From: Plantago major
Taxonomy: Eukaryota > Streptophyta > Magnoliopsida > Lamiales > Plantaginaceae
Direction of reading: 5' to 3'
DNA length: 64,000 nt
Assembly: GCA_026545765.1 (NCBI GenBank)
Contig: CM048841.1
Coordinates: 97,855,352-97,919,351 of the forward strand
Part shown: in pieces, positions 35,337-47,910 of the stretch
Layout of the letters: each line of letters opens with the position of its first letter
How positions within the stretch are numbered: position 1 is the first letter of the stretch
Notes under the pieces: model-generated
Database searches by the model: none
Told to the model about the DNA's origin: nothing
The model's input: only the letters and a program-made list of their open reading frames with translations
Translations under genes and position numbers: made by a program

Positions 35337-36035
35337 TTAACCTAATGGCTCACTAGGGGAATCAAGTTTACCTGCCGGTTCAGTTTCAGCTGAATCTAAA
35401 GCACAGATTAGCTCATGACTTTCCTCACTCAGTATTTCCCTATCAGGATCTAGTGTCAAAGCAGCCTCTAACTTATCTCTAGTAATATTATCAAGCAAAG
35501 TAGTATATACACAGTCATCAATGATGCAATGAAATTCTTTGGCAATCTCATGTTCAGTTTCACATTTTGTAACAGAATTGGCATTAGAGTTACCTGCAGG
35601 ACGTACTGCGTCCTTGTTGATTCGATTGCCTCCGATATCCATTGCTATTTTTCCTTCTGCAACATCGACTTGAAGTTTGACAGTTTTCATGAATGGCCTT
35701 CCTAGCAAAATCACATGGTTTCTGCTGCTGGTTGCTGCATTGCTGGGAGCTAGAACTACAAAATCTGCTGGTACCAAGTACGTGTCAACCTTGACCAAAG
35801 CATCCCGAATAATACCAAGCGGTCGCTGGATACTACAATCAGCCATCTGCAAAGTCATAGTCACTAGTTCCAACTTCCCCAAACCGAGCTCCTGATAAAG
35901 GTCATGAGTAATAAGATTAATGCTTGCTCCCAAGTCGAGCATACCTTTTGCTACCTTCCCATTCTCCATTTGTATATCAATCACGAAAATCCCTGGATCT
36001 TGTTGTTTCACTGGTAATCCGATCACAGAATTCAT
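35337..36035 (-). pseudogene. Athila-like aspartic protease part
   Basis: The frame carries GMLDLGASINLI, a retropepsin site with Asp-Leu-Gly in place of Asp-Thr/Ser-Gly, and VILLGRPFM about 90 residues later, the usual flap and end of the fold. It is in the same reading frame as Pol and is separated from it only by a TAA at 35337-35339, so one nonsense mutation cuts the polyprotein. The 36035 start is the end of the open stretch, not a natural start. Confidence 0.8.
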
Positions 36036-36049
36036 TGTTTCTGGGAGAA

Positions 36050-37500
36050 TCAGCTTTTCGGTAGACGAAAGCTTCTTCTTATTAGCATTGAATCCTTGAA
36101 GAACTTAGCATAAGAGGGGACATTATCAATAAGCTCCAGTAGTGGCATGTTCACGTTCACTTTCGAAAGCATTTCCATAATAGATTTGAACTTACTGTCG
36201 TCTTTTGGCTTCTTAACTCTCCCAGGGTATGGTAATATCTTGGAAACTGGTGGTCCCGTGGGGCGGAAGGGGTTATTAGATTTATGTAGAACCTCAGTGC
36301 TGCTTCTTGGGTCCTCAATAATCTCCTCAGCTTCCTCCTCAGTAACATCTACTGCTGGTGTAGGTGGAGTTTCCGATTTAGTCATCATATCTGGCTTCTC
36401 AACAACCTTACCACTACGCAGTACTGTAGTTGCTTGAATCTCTTCTTCCAATTCATCTTCATCCTCGAATTCTAGACTAGCTACGAAGTTAGCCAAACTA
36501 TCTGCTAAGACCTCTATTCTGCTCATCATCCCTTCAATTTGCTGTCCTGTTCTCTCTTGCCCCTTCATAAAAATCTGCATAAATTTTTCATCATGGGCAA
36601 TTAAGCCACCAATGTGCTTTCGCTAAATGAGCTGCTCTCTGGTAAAATATTTGCACTATTCACCATTTTCGGAGCTGGTTCCCCTGCATTCTGTCGTAAT
36701 TCATTGGTAATCCTATCAATATCTTCAGCATATAACAATTCAGGCTCCTTGATCTCGATAGGATTCCTTTTATCTCCCAAGATTAATGCACGGTTTTCCA
36801 TGTCTTCAAAAACCATCCTCATCTCCACAGGTGTCTTGTTCAAAATACCACCACCACTCACTTCTACCACAGTCTGGTGTTCTACATTCAATCCTTCATA
36901 GAAGGTGCTCATAAGTACCTGCTTAGAAAATCCATGGTGTGGGCATGATCTTATCATTCCAAGGTATCTTTCCCACGCAAAATCAAAACATTCCCCTTTT
37001 TGCTGACTAAACTCAGATATTTCTCTTTGAAGCTTCACTGTCTTTGAGTGTAGGAAGAACCTTTTGTAGAAGGCCTTGAGAATATCCTCCCAAGAAGTAA
37101 GCGATCCTGGGGCAATTCTCCACAACCAATCCTTGGCATTACCCTTCATTACGAGGGGAAATAACACACACTTAACCTGTTCTTCCTCCAATCCTTGTTT
37201 GGATAAATTGTTGACTGCATATTCAAAATGCTGGATGAACCGGAGGGAATCCTCCTCAGGGTTTCCGAAAACACAGGTAGTGTATGCCTTAAACCACTTT
37301 CCAGTTCATATTTCTTTGATGCTTCGTCGATCACAATAGCAGGTCCAGCTACCCTTGTATAGGGTGCGTAGTAGCTGGAAAAGGGCTCCATTCCTGGATC
37401 ACAACAACAATAACTCAACAAATGCTTAGTTTCTGTTAGTCCAAGTAAAATGAAATCACGCAAGTAACCACCGGCTCTCAACGCTACAATAGGGATTAAT
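36050..37500 (-). pseudogene. gag: Athila-like Gag in three broken frames
   Basis: Three frames cover the gene: 37149-37481 (N-terminus), 36601-37191 (core) and 36050-36580 (C-terminal, acidic and Pro-rich). The core has the Athila-type Gag pattern: LFPLVMKGNAKDWLWRI, FYKRFFL, CFDFAWERYLGMIRSCPHHG, STFYEGL and VSGGGILNKTP. The changes of frame near 37190 and 36600 show at least two inactivating indels or stops. No CCHC knuckle was found, as is common in this lineage. Confidence 0.82.
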
Positions 37501-37502
37501 TC

Positions 37503-37519
37503 CCCGGCAGCGGCGCCAA
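37503..37519 (-). other. Primer-binding site, Asp-tRNA type
   Basis: Read on the minus strand it starts TGGCGCCGCTGCCGGGG, four bases inside the 5' LTR. This matches the site used by Athila and related plant gypsy elements apart from one base. Confidence 0.88.
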
Positions 37520-37523
37520 ATTT

Positions 37524-38404
37524 GATGTGCTCAAATTACTACTTGGAAAACAAGTAGAAAGTAATTGTTGTAAACAGACAATGCTAACCACATAATCGTT
37601 CTCCAAGGAATTAATCAAGCTACGTAGCAGTGAGAGTAAATAGATACTTGCCAGTAACAGTTTGATTGATGGTTTTGTATACTTCTAACTAGATTGACTA
37701 AAGCTAAGATTACGATTAACAATGAGAGAAAGATGAATACAGTAGCAAGATCCAATTATGCTAATTCGAACTAGGGATAACACTCATATTTGTCACACGG
37801 TTGTTAGAAAGAATCAATCAATTCGATTCAACCAATTGTTCTTAGAATATATTATACGGGAGAAATCGTGAGTCGTCAATTCACGATCCTTAAACATGAA
37901 CAATTTAGAGAATTTAATACGGACTTATCGAATTGAAGGTTTTTACGAAGATTTTATACGAGACTAACCTATATGAGTGATTTGATAAACCCTAGAACGA
38001 ATATGCATAATCTTCACATACTACTGTATTCAAAGGTGTTTAGCTACTCATAATTGATAATTGCATACAGAGATTCATGGTAATAATCATACGAAATATA
38101 GATGAGAAACTCGCATGCAATAACATACAATTCAATCAATAAAGATAAAGAACGAATTGTAAAGAAGAAAGCAATAGAGAAATCAATACCAATAATCGTG
38201 ATGTGTAAAATCAATGAATAACCAAGCTCCAAAGATGTCTCAATGTCAATGTCTGAATCTAGGAGCTTTTTTCAAAAACTAGGTTAAAAGAAGTATGAGG
38301 AAAATTTTCCCTAATCCTAATTAAAAAGGAAAAAACGCGTAGGAGAAAAAACACGCTTCGCCGCGGCGAGAGAATAGGCGGGCCGCGGCGGACTCCACTT
38401 GTCG

Positions 38405-38486
<82 letters not shown>

Positions 38487-38925
38487 GATTCGGCTTGCTC
38501 TCCGCCAAGGGACAAACACCGGGCATGGCGAGCTGATATCTTTGAAACTCAAAGATTCGCAAAATTCTTGTATGGCTAATATTCGGCCAGGCCCAATCTC
38601 AAACAGGGGTGGCATTTGCGAGAATCTACATGCCGCGAGCCTATCACTAGGCCGCGGCGAGCCATCCAATCTTCAGGTCGACTTTCTTCTCCAAAAGCAC
38701 TTTCCCTCTTCAAGTACTAATCCGGGCTATGATCTCTTCACTTGATTGTAATCCAACGAAGTCACCTTTCCTCCAAATTGTACCTAAGGGTAAAATCCCT
38801 ACAAAAACACAAACACAGTACCACACATATATAAAAACGCACAAAAACACTATAAAACGAAAATCAAAGACTATCAAAAGTCGGCTAAAAAGGACCAAAT
38901 GAGACGTTAGAATATTGTCTCATCA
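37524..38925 (-). repeat. 5' LTR of the Athila-like element
   Basis: A 1402-bp LTR with its own (AC)n (about 38406-38454) and (TA)n (about 38455-38483) tract. It lacks part of the palindromic-word region seen in the other LTR, where only about four such words remain (38358-38660). Confidence 0.95.
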
Positions 38926-39022
38926 ATACTTAATTACTTTTAAGTTTAAATGAAAAAAAGAAAAGTATGAATAAAAGGTAGTATTTGAAAAATAAATATC
39001 ATTTATATACTCCATTACATAC

Positions 39023-39545
39023 TGATAAACCGAATCAATTATACTACACCGTTTGATAACAAAATCCCTAAATCTCAAGAACCCTAAAAACCGCAATTAG
39101 GAACAACGATCAATCGAAACAAAATGCACAACAATATAACGTGCTTCGGCTCTTCAACTGAGCCTACTGCACGGAGGACAAACGGATTCACCTTCACTAA
39201 GAAAATATCAAACAAAATACAAGCTCAATCGAAGGGCGATCGAGAACTCTCTGTTATCTCTCTTTTCTTTCTCTCAAAACTACAGGAAATTGAATACAGT
39301 GAATAATGAATGTGATGGTGATGAAAAACAGTTACAGATGATCTTATACTCCAATAATGAAAACCAGTTGATAGTTGTACAGATCAATAGCAGATTTGAT
39401 CTGTTTCTTCTGCCAACTGTCATAACTGCCAATATAATCTCATCCGTCTAAGTCTCCAGATTTAATCTCAGCCATTGAATAGTTTGACCAAAGCTGACTG
39501 AATAAATCCCATCTTTAACACTTCATTTTAACACTATACTCAACA
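39023..39545 (-). repeat. 3' LTR of the copia element
   Basis: A 523-bp direct repeat of 43685-44192 with small indels and scattered substitutions. The longest difference is an extra stretch near 39377-39400. Confidence 0.93.
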
Positions 39546-39737
39546 ATCTCCACCTTAGTTTGAAATGAATCTTCCTCACCTATCTCTGAAGTTAAGATAG
39601 CTCCATTAACTATCCCTGAACTTAGGATAGACCCCTTTTGTCTGCTACACAGCAAACTAAACCAAATTGATCAAACTAAGGCATAACCTGAACTTTTGAG
39701 TAGGCAATGACTTAGTGAAACAATCTGCAGGATTCTC

Positions 39738-42700
39738 CTATGTTCTTATCTTCAATATCTCCACATCACCTCTATCAATTACATCTCTCACAAAGTGATA
39801 TTTGATGTATATGTGCTTTGATCTGTCATGATAGGAATGATGTTTTAACAGATTTATAGCACTTTGAATATCACAATATATCTTCACCTTATCTTGCTTT
39901 AAACCAAACTGAGATAGAATTACCTTCAACCAAATATCTTATGTCACACATCTATCATGGTCATGAACTCAGACTTTGTAGTAGATAATGCAACCACTGA
40001 CTGATGTGTAGACCTCCAACAAATTGTTGTACCAAATAAAGTGAAAACATATACAGTCAAAGACTTCCTTGTATCTATGTTTGCTGCATAATCTGAATCC
40101 ACATAGCCAATTAGTGGATCAAGATTTGTCACCTGACTCCTGTAAACAAGACTATAATCAAGAGTACCACTGATGTATCTCAACAACCACTTCACAGCTT
40201 CCCAATGTGCAATCCCAGTATTATCCATAAACCTGCTAACACAACTCATACCATGTGTCAAATCAGGTTTGCAACATATCATTGCATACATGATACTTCC
40301 TACAGCACTTGTATATGGAACCTTTTCCATATAAGTCATCTCTTTATGTGTAGTTGGACTCAGCTTTTGAGCCAATTGGAGTAGTAACTGTAGAAGCATT
40401 CCTCATATTAAACCTTTGCAACACCCTCACCAAATAGGCTTCTGAGACAGCTTCACATCATAATTCTCAGTAAACTCTATATTCATTCCCAGAATTCTTT
40501 TAGCAACATCCAAATCTTTCATTTCAAATTCAGAACTCAATAGATGCTTGATTTCATTTATCCCAGCTTCATCTTTACTTGCTATTAACATATCATCAAC
40601 ATAAAGCAACAAATATGTCATATCATTCAGCTTATCACCTTTAAGATAAACACAAGTATCAAAACTGCATCTTTTAAAACCTGAATTTAACATGAACTTG
40701 TCAAATCTCTTGTACCACTGCCTTGGACTTTGTTTAAGTCTATACAGTGATCTTTTCAACAAATAAGCTTTATTTTCTTCATGATCAACCTCCAAACCAT
40801 CAGGAACCTTCATATATATATTTCATCTTCAAGTCTTCCTGTAGAAAAATTGTTGTTACATCCATCTGATGTAACTTCAGGTGATATTGTGCAACAAAAG
40901 CTAAAAGAATTCTTATTGAATTGTGTTTTACCACTGGAGAGAAAATCTCATGGTAATCAACACCTTCTCTTTGAGTGAATCCCCTAGCCACCAATCTAGC
41001 TTTGAACCTGATTTCTTCATTTTCAGCACAGACCTTTTTCTTGAATATCCATTTACAACCAATCAATTTCTGACGTGGTGGTTTATTCACTATCTTCCAT
41101 GTTTCATTCTTTTCAAGTGAATGTAACTCATAATTTATAGCTTATATCCATCTATCCTTTTCCTTGCAATGAACTGCTTGACTATAACTTTCCGGCTCAT
41201 AACAATTTAAATCTTCTGCAGAGAAAAACTCACCATGTTTGAAAATCCATACATATTTGGCACTCCTTTAGCCCTGGGAGCTCTGTCTCTTGTTAGCTGA
41301 TAGTTTACCACTTCTTCATGATTTGCAGTTGATGTGGCATCTTTTCTCTGTCACTGAGGTTGTGCCACAGGTTGATTTACTTCTTCATGAGCCACTTCAG
41401 CATTTGAGTTCTCAGTATAGACTTCAATTGGTATGCTTTCTGTAGACTTAATATCTGTAGTTGACTGATCTCTGAGAAAATCATCTACATGCTCCACATT
41501 CACAGAGGTTCCATTACTCTGAGCAATTGACTTAATCAGGTTCTTATCTTCTTGAGTGGCATGATCTCCTCTCTAAATGCAACATCTCTACTTGTGATGC
41601 ATTTTTGCTTGCCTTCTTCATAGAACCATAATCTGTAGCCTTTTGTACCAGTGGGATAGCCTAGCACCACACATTTTAGAGCCCTTGGCTCTAACTTGTC
41701 CTGCTTGATGTGAACATAGGCTAGACAGCCAAAGGATCTTAGATGAGAATAATTTGGAAGTGATCCTCTCCATAATTCCTCAGAAATTTTGAAATCCAAA
41801 GCTGAAGGACTCAGATTGATGAGATAAGCAGTTGTGGTTACAGCTTCTCCCCAGAAACATGTACTCAATCCAGATCCAAAAGGTAAGCACCTTACTCTTT
41901 CTAGCAGAGTTCTATTCATTCTCTCTGCCACCCCATTTTGATGTGGATTCCCTGGTATTGTGAGATGTCTCTTAATTCCCTTAGATCTGCAGAAATTAGT
42001 GAACTCACTAGATAAAAATTCTAGCCCATTGTCAGTTCTGAGACATTTGAGTGTGGTACCAGTTTGATTTTCCATCTTAATTACCCACTATTTAAATCTG
42101 GAGAATGCCTCATCTTTACTTCTCAGAATATAGAACCATACCTTCCTTGTATAGTCATCTATTATTGACAAGAAATATCTTCCACCATTTTTAGTTTGAA
42201 CCCTTGCTGGCCCCCACAAATCTGCATGAGCATAGTCCAATTTCATTCTTGACTTATGCAATCATGTACTGTAAACCAACTTCTTAGCTTTACTCAACAT
42301 ACATTGCTCACATTCAGTAATCCCTTCTTAGACAGCATAATGAGACCTCTCTCACCTATATGTCCCAACCTCTCATGCCACAGTAGTCTTATCATTGCTA
42401 GTAGCCATAGAAGCTTCACCAGTAATTGTATTTCCTTGTAGAAAATATAGTTGATTTCTTTTCAAAGCTTTCATCACAATTACATTGTCCTTAACCACAG
42501 TTAAAATACCATTCTCTAAGCCATACTTATAGCCTTTAGAATCCATCATGCCTAGTGAAATAATATTTCTTCTAATTTCAGGCACATATCTCACACCAGT
42601 CAATTCTCTAATAACACCATCATGCATCTTTATTTGCACTGATCATATACCCCTTATCTGACAGGTTTCACATTTCCCAACTTAACTAAGACAAAATACT

Positions 42701-43662
42701 TGCTCTCTAGAGTATGAAACCAGTGCTTAAGTGGTGTCATATGAAAGGAACAACCACTGTCCATTACCCATTCATGACCAGTGCTTGCATTTTCAGTAAT
42801 TGACAGTAATTCAGCTGTATGAAAAGACTCAGAAGTACCTGGCAAATCTGTGGTATTGTTTGCTTGCATGGGAGCTTTGCCTTTCTCCCTCCTCAGGGCA
42901 AAACAATTTTTCTTCAGATGACCAGTTTTCTTACAATGGAAGCACTTCCTTGTCTCAGCTTTTTCATCATCCAAGTGATCCTTCCTCTAAGCAGGCCTCT
43001 TGTTACCATAATCTTTGAACTTTTGATGTTTGTTCTTCTGTCCATGTCTGTTGACATAGAGCCCTTCAGGTCCACCTCCATTGTCACTCTCAGCCTTTCT
43101 CTGCAATTCCTTTTGCTTGATTACACAGATAACATCTGCTAGTGTCAGAGTTTCTTTTCCACCAAACAACAAGGTGTCCTTGACCACCTCAAAACTTCTT
43201 GGTAGTGCAGAGATGAGCAACAAAGCCTTATCCTCTTCTGAGATCACAACAGTCATATTTTCCAATTCATTGATTATCTTTGTGAATCCATCAACTTGAT
43301 CCAAGATTGATTTATCATCTGAGATCCTATAGGCGTACAATTTCTGCATTACATACAGCCTATTTGCCAGAGTCTTCACATTGTATAACTCATCAAGTTT
43401 CTGCCATAGATCTTTTGCAGTAGTTTCTTTATGAACTTAATTCTCGCAGAACTTTATCTCCCAAACTCAGAATTAAACCGATCAAACCCTTCTTCAAAAT
43501 CACAGCCTTCTCTGAATCAAACATTGAAGCAGGAAGTTTATCCTTCCCATCAAGAGCGCATTCGATCCCCTGTTGTGTCATCATTGCCAGCATTTTGACC
43601 TTCCATAGCGAGAAATCGCCTTCTCCATTAAACTTCTCGGTATCAAAACTTGTAGTAGCCAT
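39738..43662 (-). pseudogene. Copia Gag-Pol polyprotein, broken into about nine pieces
   Basis: From the 5' side: Gag starts at ATG 43662 (MATTSFDTEKFNGEGDFSLW) and stops at 43429, continuing at 42987-43379. A zinc knuckle (CFHCKKTGHLKKNC) and protease site DSGCSFHMT lie at 42654-42974. The pre-integrase and integrase parts are at 42373-42639 and 41536-42075 (CLRTDNGLEF, HQNGVAERMNRTLLE). RT is at 40800-41090 (CKWIFKKK, ARLVARGFTQ) and 40427-40813 (SLYRLKQSPRQWYKRF, YVDDMLIAS), and RNase H at 39944-40399 (GYVDSDYAANIDTRKS) and 39738-39929. The YVDD box is kept, but the stops and frame changes between pieces leave no working polyprotein. Confidence 0.9.
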
Positions 43663-43684
43663 ATTTCCCACAGAGGACGCCAAT

Positions 43685-44192
43685 TGATAAACCGAATCAA
43701 TTATACTACACCGTTTGATAACAAAATCCCCAAATCGCAAGAACCCTAAAAACCGTAATTAGGAACAACGATCAATCAAAACAAAATGTACAACGATATA
43801 ACGTGCTTCGGCTCTCCAACTGAGCCTACTGCACGGAGGACAAACAAATTCACCTTCACTAAGAAAAGATCAAGCAAAATACAAGCTCAATCGAATGGCA
43901 ATCGAGAACTCTCTGTTATCTCTCTTTTCTTTCTCTCAAAACTACAGGAAATTGAATACAGTGAATAATGAATGTGATGATGATGAAAAACAGTTACAGA
44001 TGATCTTATATACTCCAATAATGAAAACCAGTTGATAGTTTAATTTGATCTGTTTCTTCCGCCAACTGTCATAACTACCAATATAACTCATCCGTCCAAG
44101 TCTCTAGATTTAATCTCAGCCACTGAATAGGTTGACCAAAGCTAGTGAATAAATCCCATCTTTAACACTTCATTTCAACACTATACGCAACA
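43685..44192 (-). repeat. 5' LTR of the copia element
   Basis: A 508-bp LTR followed on the minus strand by the primer site at 43669-43682. Confidence 0.93.
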
Positions 44193-44197
44193 CATAC

Positions 44198-45484
44198 TAC
44201 TTCATCTATCCCGTGAATCTGATCCCTTTTCTTTTCGACAAGAAAGTCAATTGTTTATTGTTAGGGAAATAAATGATAAAGAATGGAGAAAGTATGATAG
44301 ATAAGATATATTATGATAAAAAAAATAAAAAATGTAATAGAGATAGTTGAGTTAGTGGGTATATTTTTTTGCTATTTTGTAACTGTACTAGATTTTTATA
44401 ATGAATAGCTATATACTCCGTAGGACCAACACGGCCAGGTTTGTTTCGTCATATAGCGATGGAAAAATAGTGACTAGGTGTGTGATAGAAAATAGTCCGT
44501 TGTCAAATTATAACTCGGCCGACGGATTAGCAATGATCGGAGACGAATTTTAATGATTCGAGCTTCGTGTACATTCAACCAGCTTGAATTTAGTGGCATC
44601 TACTGGTTATGTTCTAATATGTACAAATGAGTCCCAATATCGTCCTCGCAATCCAACCATTCATAGTATGAAACAATGGACGAAGATAGACTGAAACATG
44701 AGGACACCCAATTCGTAAATGAGTTGGGCAGACAAGAAACGTACCAAGCAAACGACGACAAACTGTTGATTAGTGCGGTAGTGAACATTAGGTGTGGTTT
44801 TGTTTAAATATAAGGGGGGTCATTTCCGTCTGGCAATTTAAGGGTGAAATAATCAAAACAGGTTGATTGGCCCAGTACAAACAAAAGAATTTGGACGATG
44901 GGCTGGATCATGCCATACCGAAAAATTAAGCCCAAACACATTATTAGAAAAAATTTGGCATGGCAAACCCATACCAAACAGTAAATGAATTTATTTCAGC
45001 CCCATTAATCAATCACCATGGCAATAGACATTACAGGCTCAATTATCACAGCTACTGCCAAACAACACAGCCTGTAGAAAAAAACGATCGATCACAACAG
45101 TTGAAAGCAAAATATCAGCTCTACCTTTTCTTTAAGCAAGTTCTCTTGCACATACATTATCAGAACCTCAAAGTCATCGATTCCATTACGGAGTTGTTTG
45201 GTATCGTTATGCCGAGATTCTCAGTCGATTTGGCAATGTTTTGGCATATAATTTTTTGTGTTTGGGCTGGTTGGAAGAAACGGCAAGATACGGCAACCAC
45301 CTGGTCCATGATTGACGGGCAGCTCTCTAATTTGTTCCATGGCTGATATGGTTGCACGCCATGATGCCCAGGCATGTATGCGAATAGACAAGTGGGCCAT
45401 GTATGTGGACGAGGTACTTGGGTTGAATCATGCCCAAGACTAAATTGTATTCAAAACAAATAAATTGAAAATTGACAATGCTAA
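44198..45484. other. Intergenic DNA with weak inverted repeats
   Basis: AGCCCAAACACATT near 44930 and GTGTTTGGGCT near 45259 form a weak inverted pair, with GGCAT...ATACC words around them, suggesting an old MITE. An open frame at 44960-45346 lies across it and has no recognised domain. No gene is called. Confidence 0.35.
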
Positions 45485-45487
45485 TTA

Positions 45488-45622
45488 GGCTCTGTTCTCT
45501 GTTCTCTTCAATTGAAAACTCATTCAGTTCAGTTCAGTTCCGTTCCATTCAGTTCAGTTCTGCTTAGTTATCTTTTATACTACAATTCAGTTCAGTAAAT
45601 TTCAGTTGAAAAGAACAGAGCT
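45488..45622. mobile_element. Small MITE, 135 bp, copy 1
   Basis: The ends are inverted (GGCTCTGTTCTCT left, GAAAAGAACAGAGC right) with TTA on both sides (45485-45487 and 45623-45625). The interior repeats CAGTTCAGTTC. A second copy lies at 48296-48403. TTA duplication suggests a Tourist/Harbinger-related MITE. Confidence 0.7.
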
Positions 45623-45625
45623 TTA

Positions 45626-47047
45626 ATGACATATGGGTGGATTATGCAAAACGTTACCAAATTTGTGAATGTTGGCATAACCATACCAAACAGCTCCTGA
45701 CAGTCTCACTTGGTCGCTTGCATCTGATACCACGGCTCAGTTCACAACTCACAAGGACGTCGATGTTCCATTTCATGGACGAGCTTTAACACCGGAGTCG
45801 GGAAGCTTATAACTCCAGAGCCCTATGTTAACATGGTATCGCAGTTTAGCTCTCCAACCTCGTCATCAACAGAAAGGATCCATTATAATAGTAAGGATCA
45901 GACTTTGAAGACTATCAAGAAATTGCAATCTTTTCTTAAATAATGTTGAATTTTGGAGTACCAAATTTTTATGTTTGAAATTAAAGCTAGCGTGACTAAC
46001 CACTTAATTAAGGTTAACAACCAACATCTTAAGTAAGAAGACACAATGATTCATGATTTGAATATATAAGCATGTCTTTTGTAACTCTTCCATGCTACAA
46101 TCATTGATAATTAGACTGTCCCAATTAAGTCCAAGTAAGGACTTATTTCTTTTTTTTTTTTTTTCTAAATCCATTATTCCAGAACTGAACTATACATAAA
46201 ATAACATGAATTTCACAAGTAAATTAAAGTTTCTTTTTTCCCTATGCTATCTACTCTAATAGATTAACATAGCTTAGACATTACATAAATCTACTTTATT
46301 CACAAGATATTACATCAAATAATTGAAATTCAGCAAGCTTACCTATGACTTCTAACAAGAAGACTTTGGGAGTAGAGATTTTAAGGGCAAAAAAAGTCAA
46401 TAAATGATGTAACATTATTACAATAGCAAGGGCTCAAAATTGGAAAATCGAATGGGAAAATTATAGTGAAATTACAATTTCACCCAAAGATAATTAGTCA
46501 AACTGAACCAAACCAAAAATGCCGACTACAATGAAGAAATACAGCTTAGCTCAATTCATCACATGCAAATTTTGAAGTGTTAATTACATTTATAACGTGA
46601 AAAAGTACGGTAAAACTCTTTTTTTTTTTTAAATAAAAGCAGTCCGGCTAGATACCGATTTAATCTTATTCCCACTGGTCAAAATGCAGCAGTCCAAATC
46701 TGCCCAATTAGGGATTTTTAATTTATACATGGTGATCTCTTAAAATAAAGGTAAATTAAGAACCAATTTAACGACAATGGTTGGACTAATAATTCGTCTA
46801 TTATAATATGTAAGTGAATGGAGGAATTAATTCGAGAATTAATAAGTCTTAAATCGTTTTTAAGCTATAAACCGCACTCTGACAATGAAAAATTAATGAT
46901 ACAATGAAGCTTATGTGATCTATGGTGTGAGTATTACTAATGCTCAAGGAAAAAATGATAGTATTTCACTATATATTATACAAAATTGGGAGTTTGGATG
47001 AATTTTTTGTGATATTATATGAATGCTCTTAATATAGAACACGAATA
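45626..47047. other. AT-rich intergenic DNA, nothing recognised
   Basis: Poly-T runs at about 46149-46164 and 46620-46630. No coding or repeat structure could be supported. Confidence 0.4.
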
Positions 47048-47910
47048 GGGTTAAATGCAAAATATCCCCTTCAGTTAACAAATTAGTACCAAACCCTTTG
47101 AGTTATTAAAAAATGTGCGCGAAACTCCCCGAGTTAATAAATTAGTACCTGAGTTGTGAAAAATGTGCGTGAAACCCCCGAGTTATTAAAACATGTGCAT
47201 GGAACCCCTCAGCCTTTTTTTTTTTTACGGCGTGCTCATGTTAGTTGCGACAATGGATGTTCTTTTAGGTTTTCTTACTCCAAATTAACGCGACTAGGTG
47301 GACTGGACATTTATAGTTTCAGTTTATTATCTTTTGCCCTCACTTTTTTCCGTTTACACTAATAATGAATTTGTATATGTTGTTGATATGTAATGACAAT
47401 CTTAATTAGTATTATCTATGGTTGTTATTTATATATTTCAGTGCTATATAACCAGTAGTGTGTGATCGATTTTTGTTGTTCATTTAACCAGGAAAAAAGT
47501 AGAGTTTTACTATTTTTAATAGCTCAAATTTAAGTCATTTTAATATTTTCGAAAATTTGGACTAACGAATCCAACTACACACAGTACGAATTCATTATGT
47601 ATATTTAATATTTATGTAAAAGGGTATTGCAATGACTTTATAAGAATTCCATGGAATTTTGCGCATAATTTTAATAACTATGTTTTTTTTTTTTTGCATT
47701 GATTTGGTGTAAGATAACATAAACAAACATCTATAGTCGCACCTTCTATAGTCGCACCTAATGAGAGTGCACCTCATACACTTTAAAAATAAAGGGTGGG
47801 GGTTTTGTGTCCATTTTTAATAACTCAAGGGGGTTTGGTACTAATTCGTTAACTCAGAGGGGTTTCGCGCACATTATTAATAATTTAGGGGGGTGTTATG
47901 CATTTAACTC
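47048..47910. mobile_element. Long inverted-repeat element, 863 bp
   Basis: The left arm (47048-47210) and right arm (about 47795-47910) are inverted copies: GGGTTAAATGCA at the tips, then repeated words such as AAATTAGTACCAAACC, GAGTTATTAAAA and TGTGCGCGAAAC. Each arm itself holds two or three copies of a GTGCG(C/T)GAAAC-type word. The interior has no gene. Target duplications could not be found. The long repetitive arms are of Mutator-like or fold-back type. Confidence 0.7.

Larger units (their letters stand above)
29646..38925 (-). mobile_element. Athila-like Ty3/gypsy element, complete but inactivated
   Basis: Two LTRs (29646-31111 and 37524-38925) flank a 6.4-kb interior, and ATACT flanks the whole (29641-29645 and 38926-38930), so the insertion is intact at 9280 bp. 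The primer site is the TGGCGCC...GGGGA type used with Asp tRNA by many plant gypsy elements. Gag of the Athila type, protease, reverse transcriptase, RNase H and integrase follow on the minus strand. No envelope-like gene is seen between pol and the 3' LTR. Frame changes in gag, a stop before RT, scrambled RT codons and an integrase deletion make it dead. Confidence 0.93.
39023..44192 (-). mobile_element. Ty1/copia element, complete borders, decayed coding
   Basis: LTRs at 39023-39545 and 43685-44192 begin TGATAAACCGAATC and end ...CAACA. CATAC flanks both sides (39018-39022 and 44193-44197). On the minus strand the interior starts with a primer site TTGGCGTCCTCTG (not the initiator-Met type) and ends with the purine tract TAAGGTGGAGAT. 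Gag, protease, integrase, RT and RNase H follow in copia order. It starts 92 bp beyond the Athila-like element. Confidence 0.94.

Noticed and set aside
1974..44197. Flanks CATAC, ATACT and ATAC of three different elements look alike
   Set aside because: They are short AT-rich target sites of unrelated elements; similarity by chance is likely.
44960..45346. 128-codon plus-strand frame
   Set aside because: It lies over weak inverted repeats and has no recognisable domain.
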